Shown one piece after another: positions 1 to 9,902 of a stretch of DNA of 54,568 nucleotides. The notes under the pieces were generated by a model, which had not been told where the DNA came from, searched no databases, and saw only the letters and a list, made by a program, of their open reading frames with translations. The stretch is from Fragilaria crotonensis (taxonomy: Eukaryota; Bacillariophyta; Fragilariophyceae; Fragilariales; Fragilariaceae): NCBI GenBank assembly GCA_022925895.1, contig JAKSYS010000414.1, positions 1 to 54,568 on the forward strand, in the 5' to 3' direction. Numbering within the stretch: position 1 is the first letter of the stretch; each line of letters starts with the position of its first letter. The position numbers were made by a program, and so were the translations under genes.

Positions 1-606
1 TGAAGATATAGTTTTTTCTGCAACGTAATTTACACTGTAAAATAGATGTCCGGGTAAACTTGTTTTACAAACAAAAAACAAAACGAAGATTCCTAAAGAG
101 TCTTTTATGATTTTAAAGTAAGATTCCATCCATCTACCGGTACCCTACAGTAGATCGGAGGATGCGCCGATATGAGACCTTCCATCAAATCACTCATCGC
201 GCGACAAGAACGTCACCATGTCGACACGACGATGGACATCGTTTCTGGAACGCCATCGTTGTCTCGTTCATTAAATTGTTCTCCCCGTAGTCGCTAGTAC
301 CGAATACTCCAGTACAATACTAGTCTACTACTAGAGTCTAGAGTAGAATAGTAGTACTCCGAATACACGTCGTTCTACTAGCGGACGACCTACAGTACTA
401 CCGGTGGCTACTCTCAAACATCATTTCTCATTTCCCTTCATATCATTATCTGAATTGGCATGCTGAGTTGTTTGAAAGACGAAGCAAAACATCGCAGTTT
501 GAAACTGGAGCTGCTGCTTCTGCAACTTGAAGGCATTGTTATCCATCAACGACAACGGTGACGGTGACAGTGACGGCGCTCATCCACCTGAGATGACGAG
601 CACCTG
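1..606. other. Intergenic, no gene seen
   Basis: No open frame here has protein-like character. Around 290-400 there is a run of short words of the type AGTAC and CTAGTACT, the same GTAC-rich texture seen in other intergenic parts of this window. No RNA gene or transposon end was recognised. Confidence 0.5.
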
Positions 607-808
607 TCAATGATCTTGCTTTTTTCGATGGGTCTTGAAAGGGAAAATCGTCGTTTCTTCCATTGTATCACCCAAATTATGGGCGTTCGGATGACCTAAA
701 ATGCAATGTGGCTGTTCAGTAACAACCACATTGCTATTGCAATCATCATCGTTGGCATCAGCGCAGACGACATGGAATTTTCGTGTGTTCGCGCCAGAAT
801 CCAGACTT
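607..808 (-). CDS. Possible terminal exon, unknown protein
   Basis: On the minus strand a good acceptor-like sequence (TTTTGCAG) at 809-816 precedes an open frame that runs to a TGA at 607. The frame encodes about 66 residues, acidic in the middle (a short Asp run) and basic at the end. It lies downstream of the HSF gene on the same strand, so it could be a last exon of that gene or of another transcript. No domain is recognisable and no joining donor could be established. Treat it as a weak call. Confidence 0.2.
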
Positions 809-1369
809 CTGCAAAACATAGCCGCCACATGATTAGTTCGAATGCTTTAACATAAACTTGTATCCAACTACCTGGTACCACCGTCAACGTTGGTCAACGT
901 AAATCTGATGCAACGTGGAACTAAGAACTGAATAAATTGGACACGTGGAACGGAATTCTGGTGATGTGAATTTGTTTGCAAATGTGCTCGTCAAATGTAC
1001 GGTATGTCCTGAAATAACGTAAGTTTGAGACCGAGTCCCGTTTCACTTTGAACGGAACATTGGGCTCAGATCCGGTACTGGGGTTAAATAGGGAAAATTT
1101 GTATCGTATTTACACTAGCCCGGACCTCTCTAATGGTGACACATAAACACACATCGCAGACGGACTTCTTGCGAGTTCCGCACCTTTGGGAGGTATGAAT
1201 ACCGGTACGATAGGACAAAGCAGAAGGAGGCCATGACAAAGTATGATACAGAATTATCATCACCTGAAATAGCAGTATACTGGAGTAATCAACAAGCATG
1301 AAGGTCGTGCCCTCCTCCACGACTACCTTGTGTCAAATCCGTTCCGTGCAGCCTGTAACGCTGCTGATA
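809..1369. other. Intergenic or intron, nothing recognised
   Basis: No conserved coding signal was seen on either strand. If the 607-808 frame really is a last HSF exon, part of this stretch would be intron. Confidence 0.35.
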
Positions 1370-2299
1370 TTACGTTGCATTCAGTGTTGGATTCAGAAAC
1401 GAGGTGGGGTACATGGAAGTGTGTGTCAGCGCGGAAACTTCTGCGCCGCAGCGGGGTTTGCTTGAATCAATGCTCGCATGGCTGCTTGTACCACAGACCG
1501 AGTGTCGGCGAGCTACAAAGGTCGACCACCATAAGTGTAGGCTGCTGGACGAGATGTTGATCAACGGTCGTCGCGCCTTCCTGTCTGGAATAGGATCTTT
1601 AGCAAAGAGAGGGGTCCACAGGTCTCTTCTTAAGGGGCTTCGACCGTGGAACTCTATCACTGGCTGTGACTTCTTACGTTTGGCACATTTCATTACCTTG
1701 AGTTTGTCACAAGTATAGTCCTTAAAGAAGCTCTATCAAAGCAGAATATGTTAGATGGTAGTTTGAAACCTTATCAGAGGTTCCTTGATCAAGAACTTAC
1801 CTTATTGAACCACGCACCCTCGTCAGGTCCACTGGCCACCCGCACAAAGTTCCAACGAGTGAGTTTTCGTGTGAACGACGTGTACTTTGTCGCCTTGCCG
1901 AGGTATCTGGGAAGAACGTTCTGGACAAACAGCGTCCGATCCATTACCAGAAAGGCCTTGCCATGGGGGGGAGCCATGCGATCGCATCCTGATTCTCTGG
2001 ATCCGAAAGAATTTCCTTCAGCTGCAAATTAAAAACAACCAACAGGTCAGAGAAGAACAGTGTCACACGAGGCAATCGACCTACTAGATTTGATCGCAAG
2101 CGTCCATCGCGTCGTGAACAAGCCAAAATGAATCACGTACCGTCTCAGGAAATGTTTTCGCGGTAACGCTACTGGTGCAATGGTCGTCGTCATGATCCGA
2201 CATTGGTCGACAGTTGAGTCGTTCGTGGGAGTCGCCAGACGGAACCTGCGCTGTCACTTGGACCGCCTTGGCGTTCGGCAACGGCTGCTGGCTCATCAT
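1370..2299 (-). CDS. Heat-shock-factor (HSF) type transcription factor
   Basis: This is a nuclear DNA-binding regulator with an HSF winged helix. Three exons fit: 2299-2141, 2021-1801 and 1732-1370. The introns are 2140-2022 (GTACGT...GCAG) and 1800-1733 (GTAAGT...ATAG). Exon 1 ends in KTFPET and exon 2 continues with KEILSDPENQDAIAW, the first helix of an HSF domain. Exon 2 carries the recognition part (LFVQNVLPRYL, YTSFTRKLTRWNFVRV, GPDEGAWFNK). Exon 3 completes the domain (SFFKDYTCDKLK) and then turns basic (KCAKRKKSQ), a possible nuclear localisation signal. The frame changes at a run of seven G at 1965-1971 inside exon 2, exactly between the first helix and HGKAF; one extra base restores it. 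ATG codons at 2299 and 2296 are both possible starts. HSF families are strongly expanded in diatoms, so no specific symbol is given. Splice sites are inferred from sequence only. Confidence 0.75.
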
Positions 2300-2762
2300 C
2301 ACGTGCGGCTGGAGAAGGAGAGGGGGCTTTGTGTCTAGGAGTATTGTTCACAATGCTGTGTTCAGAGTACAGGATGGCGAGGTGAGGCGTCGAACTGTTC
2401 ATTGATTTTGCGTGTTGTCGCATGTGTGGAAGTGGTGACAACAGAATGACTTGCGTCTTCCGTCTTTCGCTGTGATTTCGTTCGTGTGGTCAGCTTCAAA
2501 CGGCATGAGTTGGCGAACCATGATTTACTGTCGTTCTCGTGGAAATGTACAGAAGCGATAGTACTAAAACCCCTTCCAGTGGATTAACTACTGACGTCTG
2601 CCAGGTGTCGCGAATTTTCCAGGATAAAGACATCAATGTGCAAGAGCACAAGTACCGGTATACGCATTTATCCAATTTAAAAAAGGGCAGTTCAAGGGGC
2701 ACACGGTCCCGCAGACTGGCACATGACTGCATTGGGACCATGGGTGTGTCATTCGGTAATGC
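2300..2762. other. Spacer between HSF gene and retroelement
   Basis: This contains the presumed 5' flank of the HSF gene. Open frames on both strands are short and not protein-like. It ends at the retrotransposon boundary. Confidence 0.4.
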
Positions 2763-3334
2763 AGGATTCTGCCTTAACACTGACAATACAACAGATAACA
2801 CGAAAGTATATCGATTCGACTAGTTAGACCTAGCCACTCGCAATATCAGGAGACCCACTGATTGGTCCCTGATGTCGCAGTATTCGTTGGTGATATCTCA
2901 TCGTCCCAGTCATATAGGTAGTATAACTCGGACGGTGTAATGGGGGAACAGTAAAACAGAACTGGTATACTGTCACGCAGTATCACCGAACTGCGTAGCG
3001 TTACGACAGTGGTGATCGGCACTCCAGCAGTGCATCATGACAGTACAACAGTACTGCAACAGTATATATCCCTCCTCAGGTCATGCATCAGTGCATGGGT
3101 TCGCGAAAGCCCTTCTCAAGACCTGAAAGGGTTGTTCTCCTTTAGCCCCTTAAACCCTCGCTCGTCGGACCTAGGTCAACGGCCGAGTGGGATTTAAGTT
3201 GGGAGGAAATATACCTGCTCGCATGCATCGTCTCGTGAGAGACTATCATTCGATCGATCAGTCAAGATCTGAAACTTTCAGGTCCGAGTTATATCAATCG
3301 ATCTTATAACCCGGACCCTGAACTCGAAACCCCC
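2763..3334 (-). repeat. Split direct repeat B2 (3' terminus of the retroelement)
   Basis: This is an approximately 572-bp copy of the sequence at 3811-4385. It begins at the host boundary with AGGATTCTGC and ends in a C run. It differs from B1 by a C4 versus C6 run near 3157 and one extra C near 4314, plus the length of the final C run. Confidence 0.9.
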
Positions 3335-3383
3335 TCGGAACAGAAATGGATCAACCGAGGAAAGAGAAAGGGATGGTGGGTGG

Positions 3384-3813
3384 GAAATTAAAAACTGCTT
3401 GATGGCTTCGCTAGCGATAGGCCTTGGATGTACGGTCCGAAGATAAAAGCTAGGGCCAAAAAGAGTGAACAAAGAATTGTCCTGCTGTCTTGAATTCATT
3501 GCTTGGTCGTGAAGAGTCTCGATCAAGTAACTGGTAACCAGGTTCGACGAACCCGGTTGCCTCTTTGAAAACAGCCATCGAGTAACCTTTGTGGCTTGGT
3601 TCGTGCTTCCTCAGAAGCCACTCCTCGTATTTTCGTTTTGCTCCTTATTTTGACCATCTGTCCGTGACACAGAGTCATGATAGAATCTCAGACCTGATGG
3701 TAATATAAGTTAGCGAAACATGAGAGAGCAAGTCGAGTCGCTGTACGATCTTAGTTACCGGTGTACTGTCGTTTGTCTCACAGTATCCAACTTGACCTGT
3801 AGGTACGCGAAGG
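3384..3813 (-). repeat. Split direct repeat A2
   Basis: This 430-bp copy of the element's 5' terminal repeat (12282-12711) reads as identical. It lies between B1 and B2. Its outer end (TACGCGAAGG) is fused to the outer end of B1 with AGG shared. Confidence 0.9.
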
Positions 3814-4385
3814 ATTCTGCCTTAACACTGACAATACAACAGATAACACGAAAGTATATCGATTCGACTAGTTAGACCTAGCCACTCGCAATATCAGGAG
3901 ACCCACTGATTGGTCCCTGATGTCGCAGTATTCGTTGGTGATATCTCATCGTCCCAGTCATATAGGTAGTATAACTCGGACGGTGTAATGGGGGAACAGT
4001 AAAACAGAACTGGTATACTGTCACGCAGTATCACCGAACTGCGTAGCGTTACGACAGTGGTGATCGGCACTCCAGCAGTGCATCATGACAGTACAACAGT
4101 ACTGCAACAGTATATATCCCTCCTCAGGTCATGCATCAGTGCATGGGTTCGCGAAAGCCCTTCTCAAGACCTGAAAGGGTTGTTCTCCTTTAGCCCCCCT
4201 TAAACCCTCGCTCGTCGGACCTAGGTCAACGGCCGAGTGGGATTTAAGTTGGGAGGAAATATACCTGCTCGCATGCATCGTCTCGTGAGAGACTATCATT
4301 CGATCGATCAGTCCAAGATCTGAAACTTTCAGGTCCGAGTTATATCAATCGATCTTATAACCCGGACCCTGAACTCGAAACCCCC
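3811..4385 (-). repeat. Split direct repeat B1
   Basis: This approximately 575-bp copy of B2 lies directly after the tyrosine recombinase gene and ends at the A2 junction. The last residues of the minus-strand frames reading through it and through B2 are shared, which reflects the repeat and not separate genes. Confidence 0.9.
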
Positions 4386-4585
4386 CACCACGAGAACCAC
4401 CAGACCTAGCCCAAATTTTGCCAGGGATTGTTTTGCTACCTGCTGTGATTGTGAAAAGCATTTGAGCGGGAGCAAACTTTCATCTAGAAGTTTACCATCA
4501 CGAACCAGGGGCACTTCCTGATTCTTGATGCAGCGTTTTTTACTTCCTCGGCTGCAATTGGCGGGGTCACCTGGTAATCCCTCTT

Positions 4586-6160
4586 TCACATGGCATCCGT
4601 ATATCTCATAAACGCCTCCTTCACTAAATTGATATCCACGTAATGCTGATCAATGGCGTGGGATGTCTTGTTGGAGCCCGCTGCCTCCTTCTTCTTCCAT
4701 CTATTCACCACGTAGCGGTCGGCCTCAGACACTTTCATAGCTACCGCTCTCGATTCCGAACCTCGACGGAAAGACCGAAACACATTGAACTTGTCTGGCA
4801 AATCGCCTGCGTCATCGATATCAATACCGAACAAACCGGGGTGCTCTTCGTAGATCTCTCCGAGCACCTGAAGAAACAGTTCGTTCATCTCAGAAGTAGT
4901 GAGCTGATATCCCTCTTCATTTACAAATACCGGTCCGGTCGATCGATTCGACGCTCGATGCACCGCAAGCATTCTTCTGACCCACTGTTTGACTCGGATT
5001 CCTGAGCCTGTAATGCCTCTAGACATAAGCAAGTGTTGTTTGACGTGATGTTCTCCTTTGAAACGCCCCAAGAGTGGAATTACAACTTCGTCTTTCGTTT
5101 CCACATGGTATTTTATCAAACCCTCTAGGTCTGCCATTAGTCCCTCAGGGCTTCGCAACGACAAGACAAAACATATGCAAAAATATCCCCCAGCGAGGAT
5201 CCATCTCTGCCGACCAGCCAATTCCAGTTCCTGCTTCGCTCGCTCTTCGGTCCTTCGCAACAATTCGTGCATCAATTTTACACTTATGGCCTGGTTTGGA
5301 CGCCAGTCTTGACCCATCCGTTTACGGCATCCTAAAGTGAATCTCTGGAACCACAGTGAACCGCAAGCGTCTCGTCCGATCCGCTGATAAGACTTCCCGT
5401 CGGCATCCGTTAGTACGATTGGGTTTGCGTTTGCGTCTCGCGCCGCCCTGACTTGGTTAGAGTAGGATGATCGGAATCGCCTTACAGTGTCCCATTGCTT
5501 GTGCGTTTTTGAATACCTCCCAGAGCCTAGAGAGGACACCACAATCTGGATTGCCACTTCGTATCCGCAGTGATCTATACTCGGGAGCGGCCCGGGTGCT
5601 TCAGCAGCTCCTCTCATACCCATGCTTCTTGACAAATTCAACGCCTCTCTCGCCTTCGCCGTGTTAGCGTCAACGGTTGACCGTGCTCGACTCCAGAAGG
5701 CATCCAGGATGACCCGTCGGATGCAGGCTAAAGCGAACACATCTTTGCTGTCCGTTAAGATTGGCTCATGATCAAACAACTTCCCAAACACGCAATAATC
5801 GCATTCGAAAGGTACCATCAGGTTGTCTCCGTTGCGAGCCGACGTGAAACGACCTATGTCAGATTTTCTTGGTGCCCATCCCGATAAAATTCTGTCTTCG
5901 TCATCAGCCTCTGTCATCGGTTGATCTCCCATGGCCATGAAAAACTCTGGCTCATCACTTGAAGTATAGCAACTTCCGCACCACAGGTTCCGACATATCT
6001 GCGAGGTCGATACAGCGTGTCCAAAATTCGCGCAAAGATTGCTTGCGTCCATTGGCGTTTCTTTAAACACCTGACGCAACTGCCTTCCCATTGCGTACAT
6101 CTTTGGGGTTCCGCGAAGCTGCCAAGGCTTAACTCTGACAAAAAGGGAAAAGAATTGCAA
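4586..6160 (-). CDS. Tyrosine recombinase (YR) of the retroelement
   Basis: This enzyme integrates the circular double-stranded DNA made by the element's reverse transcriptase. The open frame is 524 codons. It has a Cys-containing N-terminal part (CANF at 43-46, CRNLWCGSC at 56-64) and a SAM-like core-binding region near 195-300. The catalytic fold carries the first Arg in LSLRSPEG (about R336), the box RSFRRG (462-467, equivalent to HxxR with Arg in the His place), NRW (486-488) and the nucleophile Tyr in QHYVD (about Y507). The first codon of the open frame is TTG, and the first residues continue a conserved linker encoded in another frame upstream (6458-6129). A frame change in the five-base A run at 6140-6144 therefore probably separates the protein from its real N-terminus. 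Function is clear from the motifs; activity of this copy is not. Confidence 0.85.
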   Translation of the reverse strand: MQFFSLFVRVKPWQLRGTPKMYAMGRQLRQVFKETPMDASNLCANFGHAVSTSQICRNLWCGSCYTSSDEPEFFMAMGDQPMTEADDEDRILSGWAPRKSDIGRFTSARNGDNLMVPFECDYCVFGKLFDHEPILTDSKDVFALACIRRVILDAFWSRARSTVDANTAKAREALNLSRSMGMRGAAEAPGPLPSIDHCGYEVAIQIVVSSLGSGRYSKTHKQWDTVRRFRSSYSNQVRAARDANANPIVLTDADGKSYQRIGRDACGSLWFQRFTLGCRKRMGQDWRPNQAISVKLMHELLRRTEERAKQELELAGRQRWILAGGYFCICFVLSLRSPEGLMADLEGLIKYHVETKDEVVIPLLGRFKGEHHVKQHLLMSRGITGSGIRVKQWVRRMLAVHRASNRSTGPVFVNEEGYQLTTSEMNELFLQVLGEIYEEHPGLFGIDIDDAGDLPDKFNVFRSFRRGSESRAVAMKVSEADRYVVNRWKKKEAAGSNKTSHAIDQHYVDINLVKEAFMRYTDAM

Positions 6161-6458
6161 TTAGCAGCGGTTCGTGCATCGCAGTCGGCCACATAGCTGA
6201 ACCAACGGGTACCTCAAAAACAAAATCAGCCGCTTTAAACAAGTGTCTCAACCACTGGCTGGTGCACAAACGCGGGCAAACAAAGACGTGGGAGGATCGC
6301 TGTCGTTTTATTCGAGCCTTTCTCATCTCAGACAACGCTACCTCCGCCGCCATTGGAGCGGGTGCCCAAACATATGTTTTTCCTTTGCGAGAAATGACAG
6401 GTCGCGAAAATCCGTCGACCCCCGCAAATCCATCCCTCGATATCGTGCCCTTCCTCAA
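6129..6458 (-). CDS. Linker module between RNase H and YR (separate frame)
   Basis: This minus-strand frame encodes a protein-like stretch with KTYVWAPAPMAAEVALSEM, a basic turn KARIKRQ, HVFVCPRLCTSQWLRHLFKA and MHEPLLIAILFPF. Its end meets the start of the recombinase frame, and its beginning overlaps the end of the RNase H frame at a C5 run (6419-6423). I read it as part of one polyprotein whose frame is broken twice, or as a stretch reached by frameshifting. It has no ATG start, and its function is unknown. It keeps a clear amino-acid pattern with conserved Trp, Cys and His residues. Confidence 0.6.
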   Translation of the reverse strand: MRKGTISRDGFAGVDGFSRPVISRKGKTYVWAPAPMAAEVALSEMRKARIKRQRSSHVFVCPRLCTSQWLRHLFKAADFVFEVPVGSAMWPTAMHEPLLIAILFPFCQS

Positions 6459-7440
6459 ACCATCCCATTTCCTTTAACAAAACCGCATCCCTTCCAGCCC
6501 ACTCTCGAATCCAGGGCACTAGACTCTGGGCCGACCTCTCAACCGCTGACAGATGAACTGGTACAAACGCACTCATTGCTTCACCATCCATCACTCCTTG
6601 ACCAAGAAAACCTCGAGACACGCCGTCAGTCCCTTGGGCAATCATTCTGGTCCCTGCAATGTGAATCACGTTAATCTTTATTCCGACTCTCATCGAGAGG
6701 GCTTGCAGTCGAACCACCAACTCCAACAATTTTGGCGACGTAGATGATCCTCTGGACACGCATGATTCCACAGTAGAGTTGTCGGTGAACATGAACACCT
6801 CTGAGTGATCCAAATTGCCTTCCCGGCCTTCTTCCTCCAGCGATTCCACAACATTTGTAAACTCCTTCCAGTTCGACGACTCTGGGTCCTCCTTCGAACC
6901 CCATACTCCAATTCGAAAATTCAACCCCGACCCACAAGTGAACGTGGCCCCAAGGCCTGTTCCCGAAGCGTCACCAAAACCATATACGACGGTGATAACG
7001 TGCTTGGATCTCACGCCGACCACTGGTACCGAAGTTGGAGCGAAGATTACTGCCAACGCGCCCACGTCGCTTGCCAGACTAATGCTCGCCTTGACAAGGT
7101 GAGGAGCAGCTGACTCCTCTTTTCCGAAAAGCGCGGTGTCCAATTCCGTCTCCGTGATTTCGTCATTAGCAAATTGTGCAAACAGAAGTCGCTTCCACCG
7201 CTTATCCGTCATCTTCCAATCTCCCTCATCCCGTTGCGTTCGCCAGGAATTCATGGTCAAATAAAACCCTTTTAGAAAGGGTGTTACAACATCAAACGTC
7301 ATCGCAAGGTGATTGAGAAACCCGGTTTCCTTCTCCAACTGTTTTCGATCTAGGACTGGTCGGTCATCAGAGTCAGCCTCAATTTTGGCCACCAGACCCT
7401 TCACCATCGCCTTTCCTTTGTTCCACTTTTCTTGAGACAC
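6328..7440 (-). CDS. RNase H domain of the retroelement Pol
   Basis: This degrades the RNA strand of RNA-DNA hybrids during reverse transcription. The frame is 370 codons, and an RNase H fold is visible with all four acidic residues: YGFGDASGTG (about D157), WKEF (about E193), FMFTDNSTV (about D220) and GTDGVSRG (about D272). The first codon is GTG, and the frame is open further upstream to the G8 run at 7511-7518. There it takes over from the reverse transcriptase frame, so RT and RNase H were one chain. The N-terminal 120 residues look like an RT thumb/connection. The frame is lost again at 6419-6423, before the linker module. Confidence 0.85.
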   Translation of the reverse strand: MSQEKWNKGKAMVKGLVAKIEADSDDRPVLDRKQLEKETGFLNHLAMTFDVVTPFLKGFYLTMNSWRTQRDEGDWKMTDKRWKRLLFAQFANDEITETELDTALFGKEESAAPHLVKASISLASDVGALAVIFAPTSVPVVGVRSKHVITVVYGFGDASGTGLGATFTCGSGLNFRIGVWGSKEDPESSNWKEFTNVVESLEEEGREGNLDHSEVFMFTDNSTVESCVSRGSSTSPKLLELVVRLQALSMRVGIKINVIHIAGTRMIAQGTDGVSRGFLGQGVMDGEAMSAFVPVHLSAVERSAQSLVPWIREWAGRDAVLLKEMGWFEEGHDIEGWICGGRRIFATCHFSQRKNICLGTRSNGGGGSVV

Positions 7441-9875
7441 GGACTTGGAGATGACTGTAGGCGTGATCTTGAAGATTGTTCCTGTCCAAGCTCCTGCATT
7501 ACTTTGAGATGGGGGGGGCGAAATTTTCGGGGTGCATCCTGCATTCCCAAGTATTGTATTCTGCTGGCAAACTGCCGATGAACCTTGTGGCAGTTCTCTT
7601 TTGAGAATCCCGTGATTCTCACGTCGTCAACAAACGTCAATACATCGCCCGCTACCACACTCAGGTCAGACCGCCACTTCATCACTTTGGGCTTCAATGG
7701 ATCGTATCTACTCATTCCTGGCAGGTTCAGCCGAATAGAATCGTATCCCATCGGGTTGTCTTTTAAAGACGGATCTCCCCGAGCGAACTCCTCCCCCCAA
7801 TAGTAATATCTTACCGCATTGTATGGACTGGGCCTCATTCCCATGAATAGACGCGTCCACCTCAGCATGCTGACGGCTCTACTTCCGCCACAGGACTTTG
7901 TTTCCACTTCCACTCCAGAGCACCGTCGAAGTTTCTCCTCCATCGGGAAATTATGAAACATCTCCCCAAAGTCCATGTCGGACATCCATGTTTGGAAAGT
8001 CAGTAACATCGCTGCCGAAGAAGCTGACGGCAAGAAGAAGTTCGGTGCCCATAATGTGTCATTCAATCCACAGGATGTACCGTCAAATACAACTCTGATA
8101 TCCTCGTCGCCCTTTGGAACTGCGAAGTAGTCAAGCGAGTTACTCACATGACCGACTGACTCCAGATAGTAACGCCTTTTCATTCCCTCGATCTTGTCCT
8201 CTACCAACGCTCTGACGTTCTGGCTTAACTTCATCTTCTTCAACCGCTTGCGACCCACAGGAAGAGAACTGAGAATGTACGACCGCATGCCGTCCCGAGC
8301 CGCCACTCTTTGCTCCTCCCCATTCCACCGCCAGAATATAAGCGCGGATCCATAAGACCATTCCCACCACTTACTCTGTAGCAGCTGCTGAAGGACCAAT
8401 CGACCCTTTATGATATCCCGGTCCAGCTCGGCATAATCAATTGAGGGCTCAGACTGGGCCCTACCAGCACTACCACCCCCCTCCTCGTTCGCTGATGTCA
8501 ACGCTGACACACGAACCTTCCTCCGCTTCAACATCGGCTGAGAGGCCGCTATGTCGAGCGCCGCCGTGGCATGGCGTAATTCAGGATCAGCCCATGTCAC
8601 CCCATATTGGCGTCGCAGATAGGTCAAAAAGGACGACACAAGACCACGCTTCCATCGGCGGAGGCCAAACTCTTCAAAAATCGCAATTGTGGCCTGTCGA
8701 CATGGCAGAACCAGCATGATGCGCTGATTCCACGGATGAAAGTCCACCGTAGCGTTGTCGGATTTTACCGCTTTGTGAGCAATAGCGGTTTCAGTCCAGG
8801 ACCCAGGGAGCCACTTTTGCAATTGTGGTATCCACACCCGATCCAACGGCAGCGCCACGACCTCGACCGATGACCCTTCGGCAGCAGAATCACGCAATTT
8901 GCGACGACCTTGACCAGCCCCTGCCTGCGAATCTGGGTCGAACATCCCAACTACCCCATCGAGTACCACCCGAAACATCTGAAGGGGGACCATAAAGTCC
9001 TCCATTCCTGTTTCCCACGGGATGAAACTGGGTAGATCAAAGGCGTGTGCCAGCTCTGCGGCGACCAACGGTCGCTGTCCCCAACCGGTACGTGAGAATC
9101 CACTAGAAAAGACCACCGGAAGATGCAGTTTGTGCATCGACAGGTGATCAGCTACCGTGTAATGAGGTTCTCCAAACGAGGGGTTGCACGGAGTGGGCCG
9201 GACAGAGTATTTAATGATGTGTCCAATCGATCGGCGAATAGGGTCCTCAGGGATCACGAGTGACCCAAGACCCGCCGTACAAAACATTCCCACGGCTTTG
9301 GTGACCCCTCCCACCTTGATGTGCGCAACGCTCGTCCAATTCCAGACAGAGTCCTCAATGTTGGGTTTCCTTCGACCGCCGTCCGACATCCAGCCAACCA
9401 TCGGTGTGGATCTCGAACCCTCGAGTTGCCGTAGAAATTTCAGTGTGCCGCTGACCAACCACAACACAACCGATGGCGGGTTGCAGCTTGACTCATCGCC
9501 AGACATTATTACGAGTTTGGATCTCACCCATTCCCATGTAGAAAAGTGATACTGACGAAGACGAACCTCGTCTGTATCGGTAATATGGATCTCTGACCAT
9601 TCTGCCAGCCTAATGGTCCACAACCAAAACGGCCACCCCTCAAATACGACTCCACAAGCGCGAGCAACAATTGCCTCTCGATGGCCTCGCTTACACAGCT
9701 TCAGGCGCTCATAAACTGGTGGATCATTTCCACTAACACTCCTGTTCAGGAACACACGATCGCTTCGTTCACGTTGATTGACAACAAGAGACCCTACACC
9801 GTCTCTGATTTCGGGTAGCGACTTGCTGCTACTAAGATTATCCTTCTTCAACCCGATAACCTTCTCATTATCCAT
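7401..9875 (-). CDS. Reverse transcriptase of the retroelement
   Basis: This 824-codon frame starts with an ATG and lies 27 bp downstream of the gag-like ORF stop. The polymerase motifs are in the C-terminal third. Before the palm comes YFAVPKGDEDIRVVFDGTSC. Motif A is DMDFGEMFHNFPM (about 633-645), motif B is MGMRPSPYN (about 678), and motif C is FVDD (about 748), the catalytic Asp pair of retroelement RTs. The first 500 residues contain no domain I recognise, so this is a long N-terminal extension. After motif C the frame degenerates from the eight-base G run at 7511-7518; the correct continuation is in the RNase H frame. The missing base could be a mutation, an assembly error in a homopolymer, or a programmed slip site. 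Confidence 0.88.
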   Translation of the reverse strand: MDNEKVIGLKKDNLSSSKSLPEIRDGVGSLVVNQRERSDRVFLNRSVSGNDPPVYERLKLCKRGHREAIVARACGVVFEGWPFWLWTIRLAEWSEIHITDTDEVRLRQYHFSTWEWVRSKLVIMSGDESSCNPPSVVLWLVSGTLKFLRQLEGSRSTPMVGWMSDGGRRKPNIEDSVWNWTSVAHIKVGGVTKAVGMFCTAGLGSLVIPEDPIRRSIGHIIKYSVRPTPCNPSFGEPHYTVADHLSMHKLHLPVVFSSGFSRTGWGQRPLVAAELAHAFDLPSFIPWETGMEDFMVPLQMFRVVLDGVVGMFDPDSQAGAGQGRRKLRDSAAEGSSVEVVALPLDRVWIPQLQKWLPGSWTETAIAHKAVKSDNATVDFHPWNQRIMLVLPCRQATIAIFEEFGLRRWKRGLVSSFLTYLRRQYGVTWADPELRHATAALDIAASQPMLKRRKVRVSALTSANEEGGGSAGRAQSEPSIDYAELDRDIIKGRLVLQQLLQSKWWEWSYGSALIFWRWNGEEQRVAARDGMRSYILSSLPVGRKRLKKMKLSQNVRALVEDKIEGMKRRYYLESVGHVSNSLDYFAVPKGDEDIRVVFDGTSCGLNDTLWAPNFFLPSASSAAMLLTFQTWMSDMDFGEMFHNFPMEEKLRRCSGVEVETKSCGGSRAVSMLRWTRLFMGMRPSPYNAVRYYYWGEEFARGDPSLKDNPMGYDSIRLNLPGMSRYDPLKPKVMKWRSDLSVVAGDVLTFVDDVRITGFSKENCHKVHRQFASRIQYLGMQDAPRKFRPPHLKVMQELGQEQSSRSRLQSSPSPCLKKSGTKERRW
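7511..7518 (-). other. Homopolymer frame break between RT and RNase H
   Basis: A run of eight G (eight C on the coding strand) lies at the point where the RT frame stops making sense and the RNase H frame begins. Nine C would fuse the frames. The site is a candidate sequencing error, slippage mutation or frameshift signal. Confidence 0.6.
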
Positions 9876-9902
9876 CCCGTGTGTGTCGTGTGCTCCTGCT
9901 TG

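Noticed and set aside
2763-4385. Solo LTRs of a Copia or Gypsy element
   Set aside because: The repeat order is split (A1...B1-A2-B2), there is no target duplication, and a tyrosine recombinase replaces the integrase.
3278-4589. Two minus-strand frames with identical C-terminal residues
   Set aside because: They read through repeats B1, B2 and A2 of the retroelement; the similarity is due to the repeats, not to a gene family.
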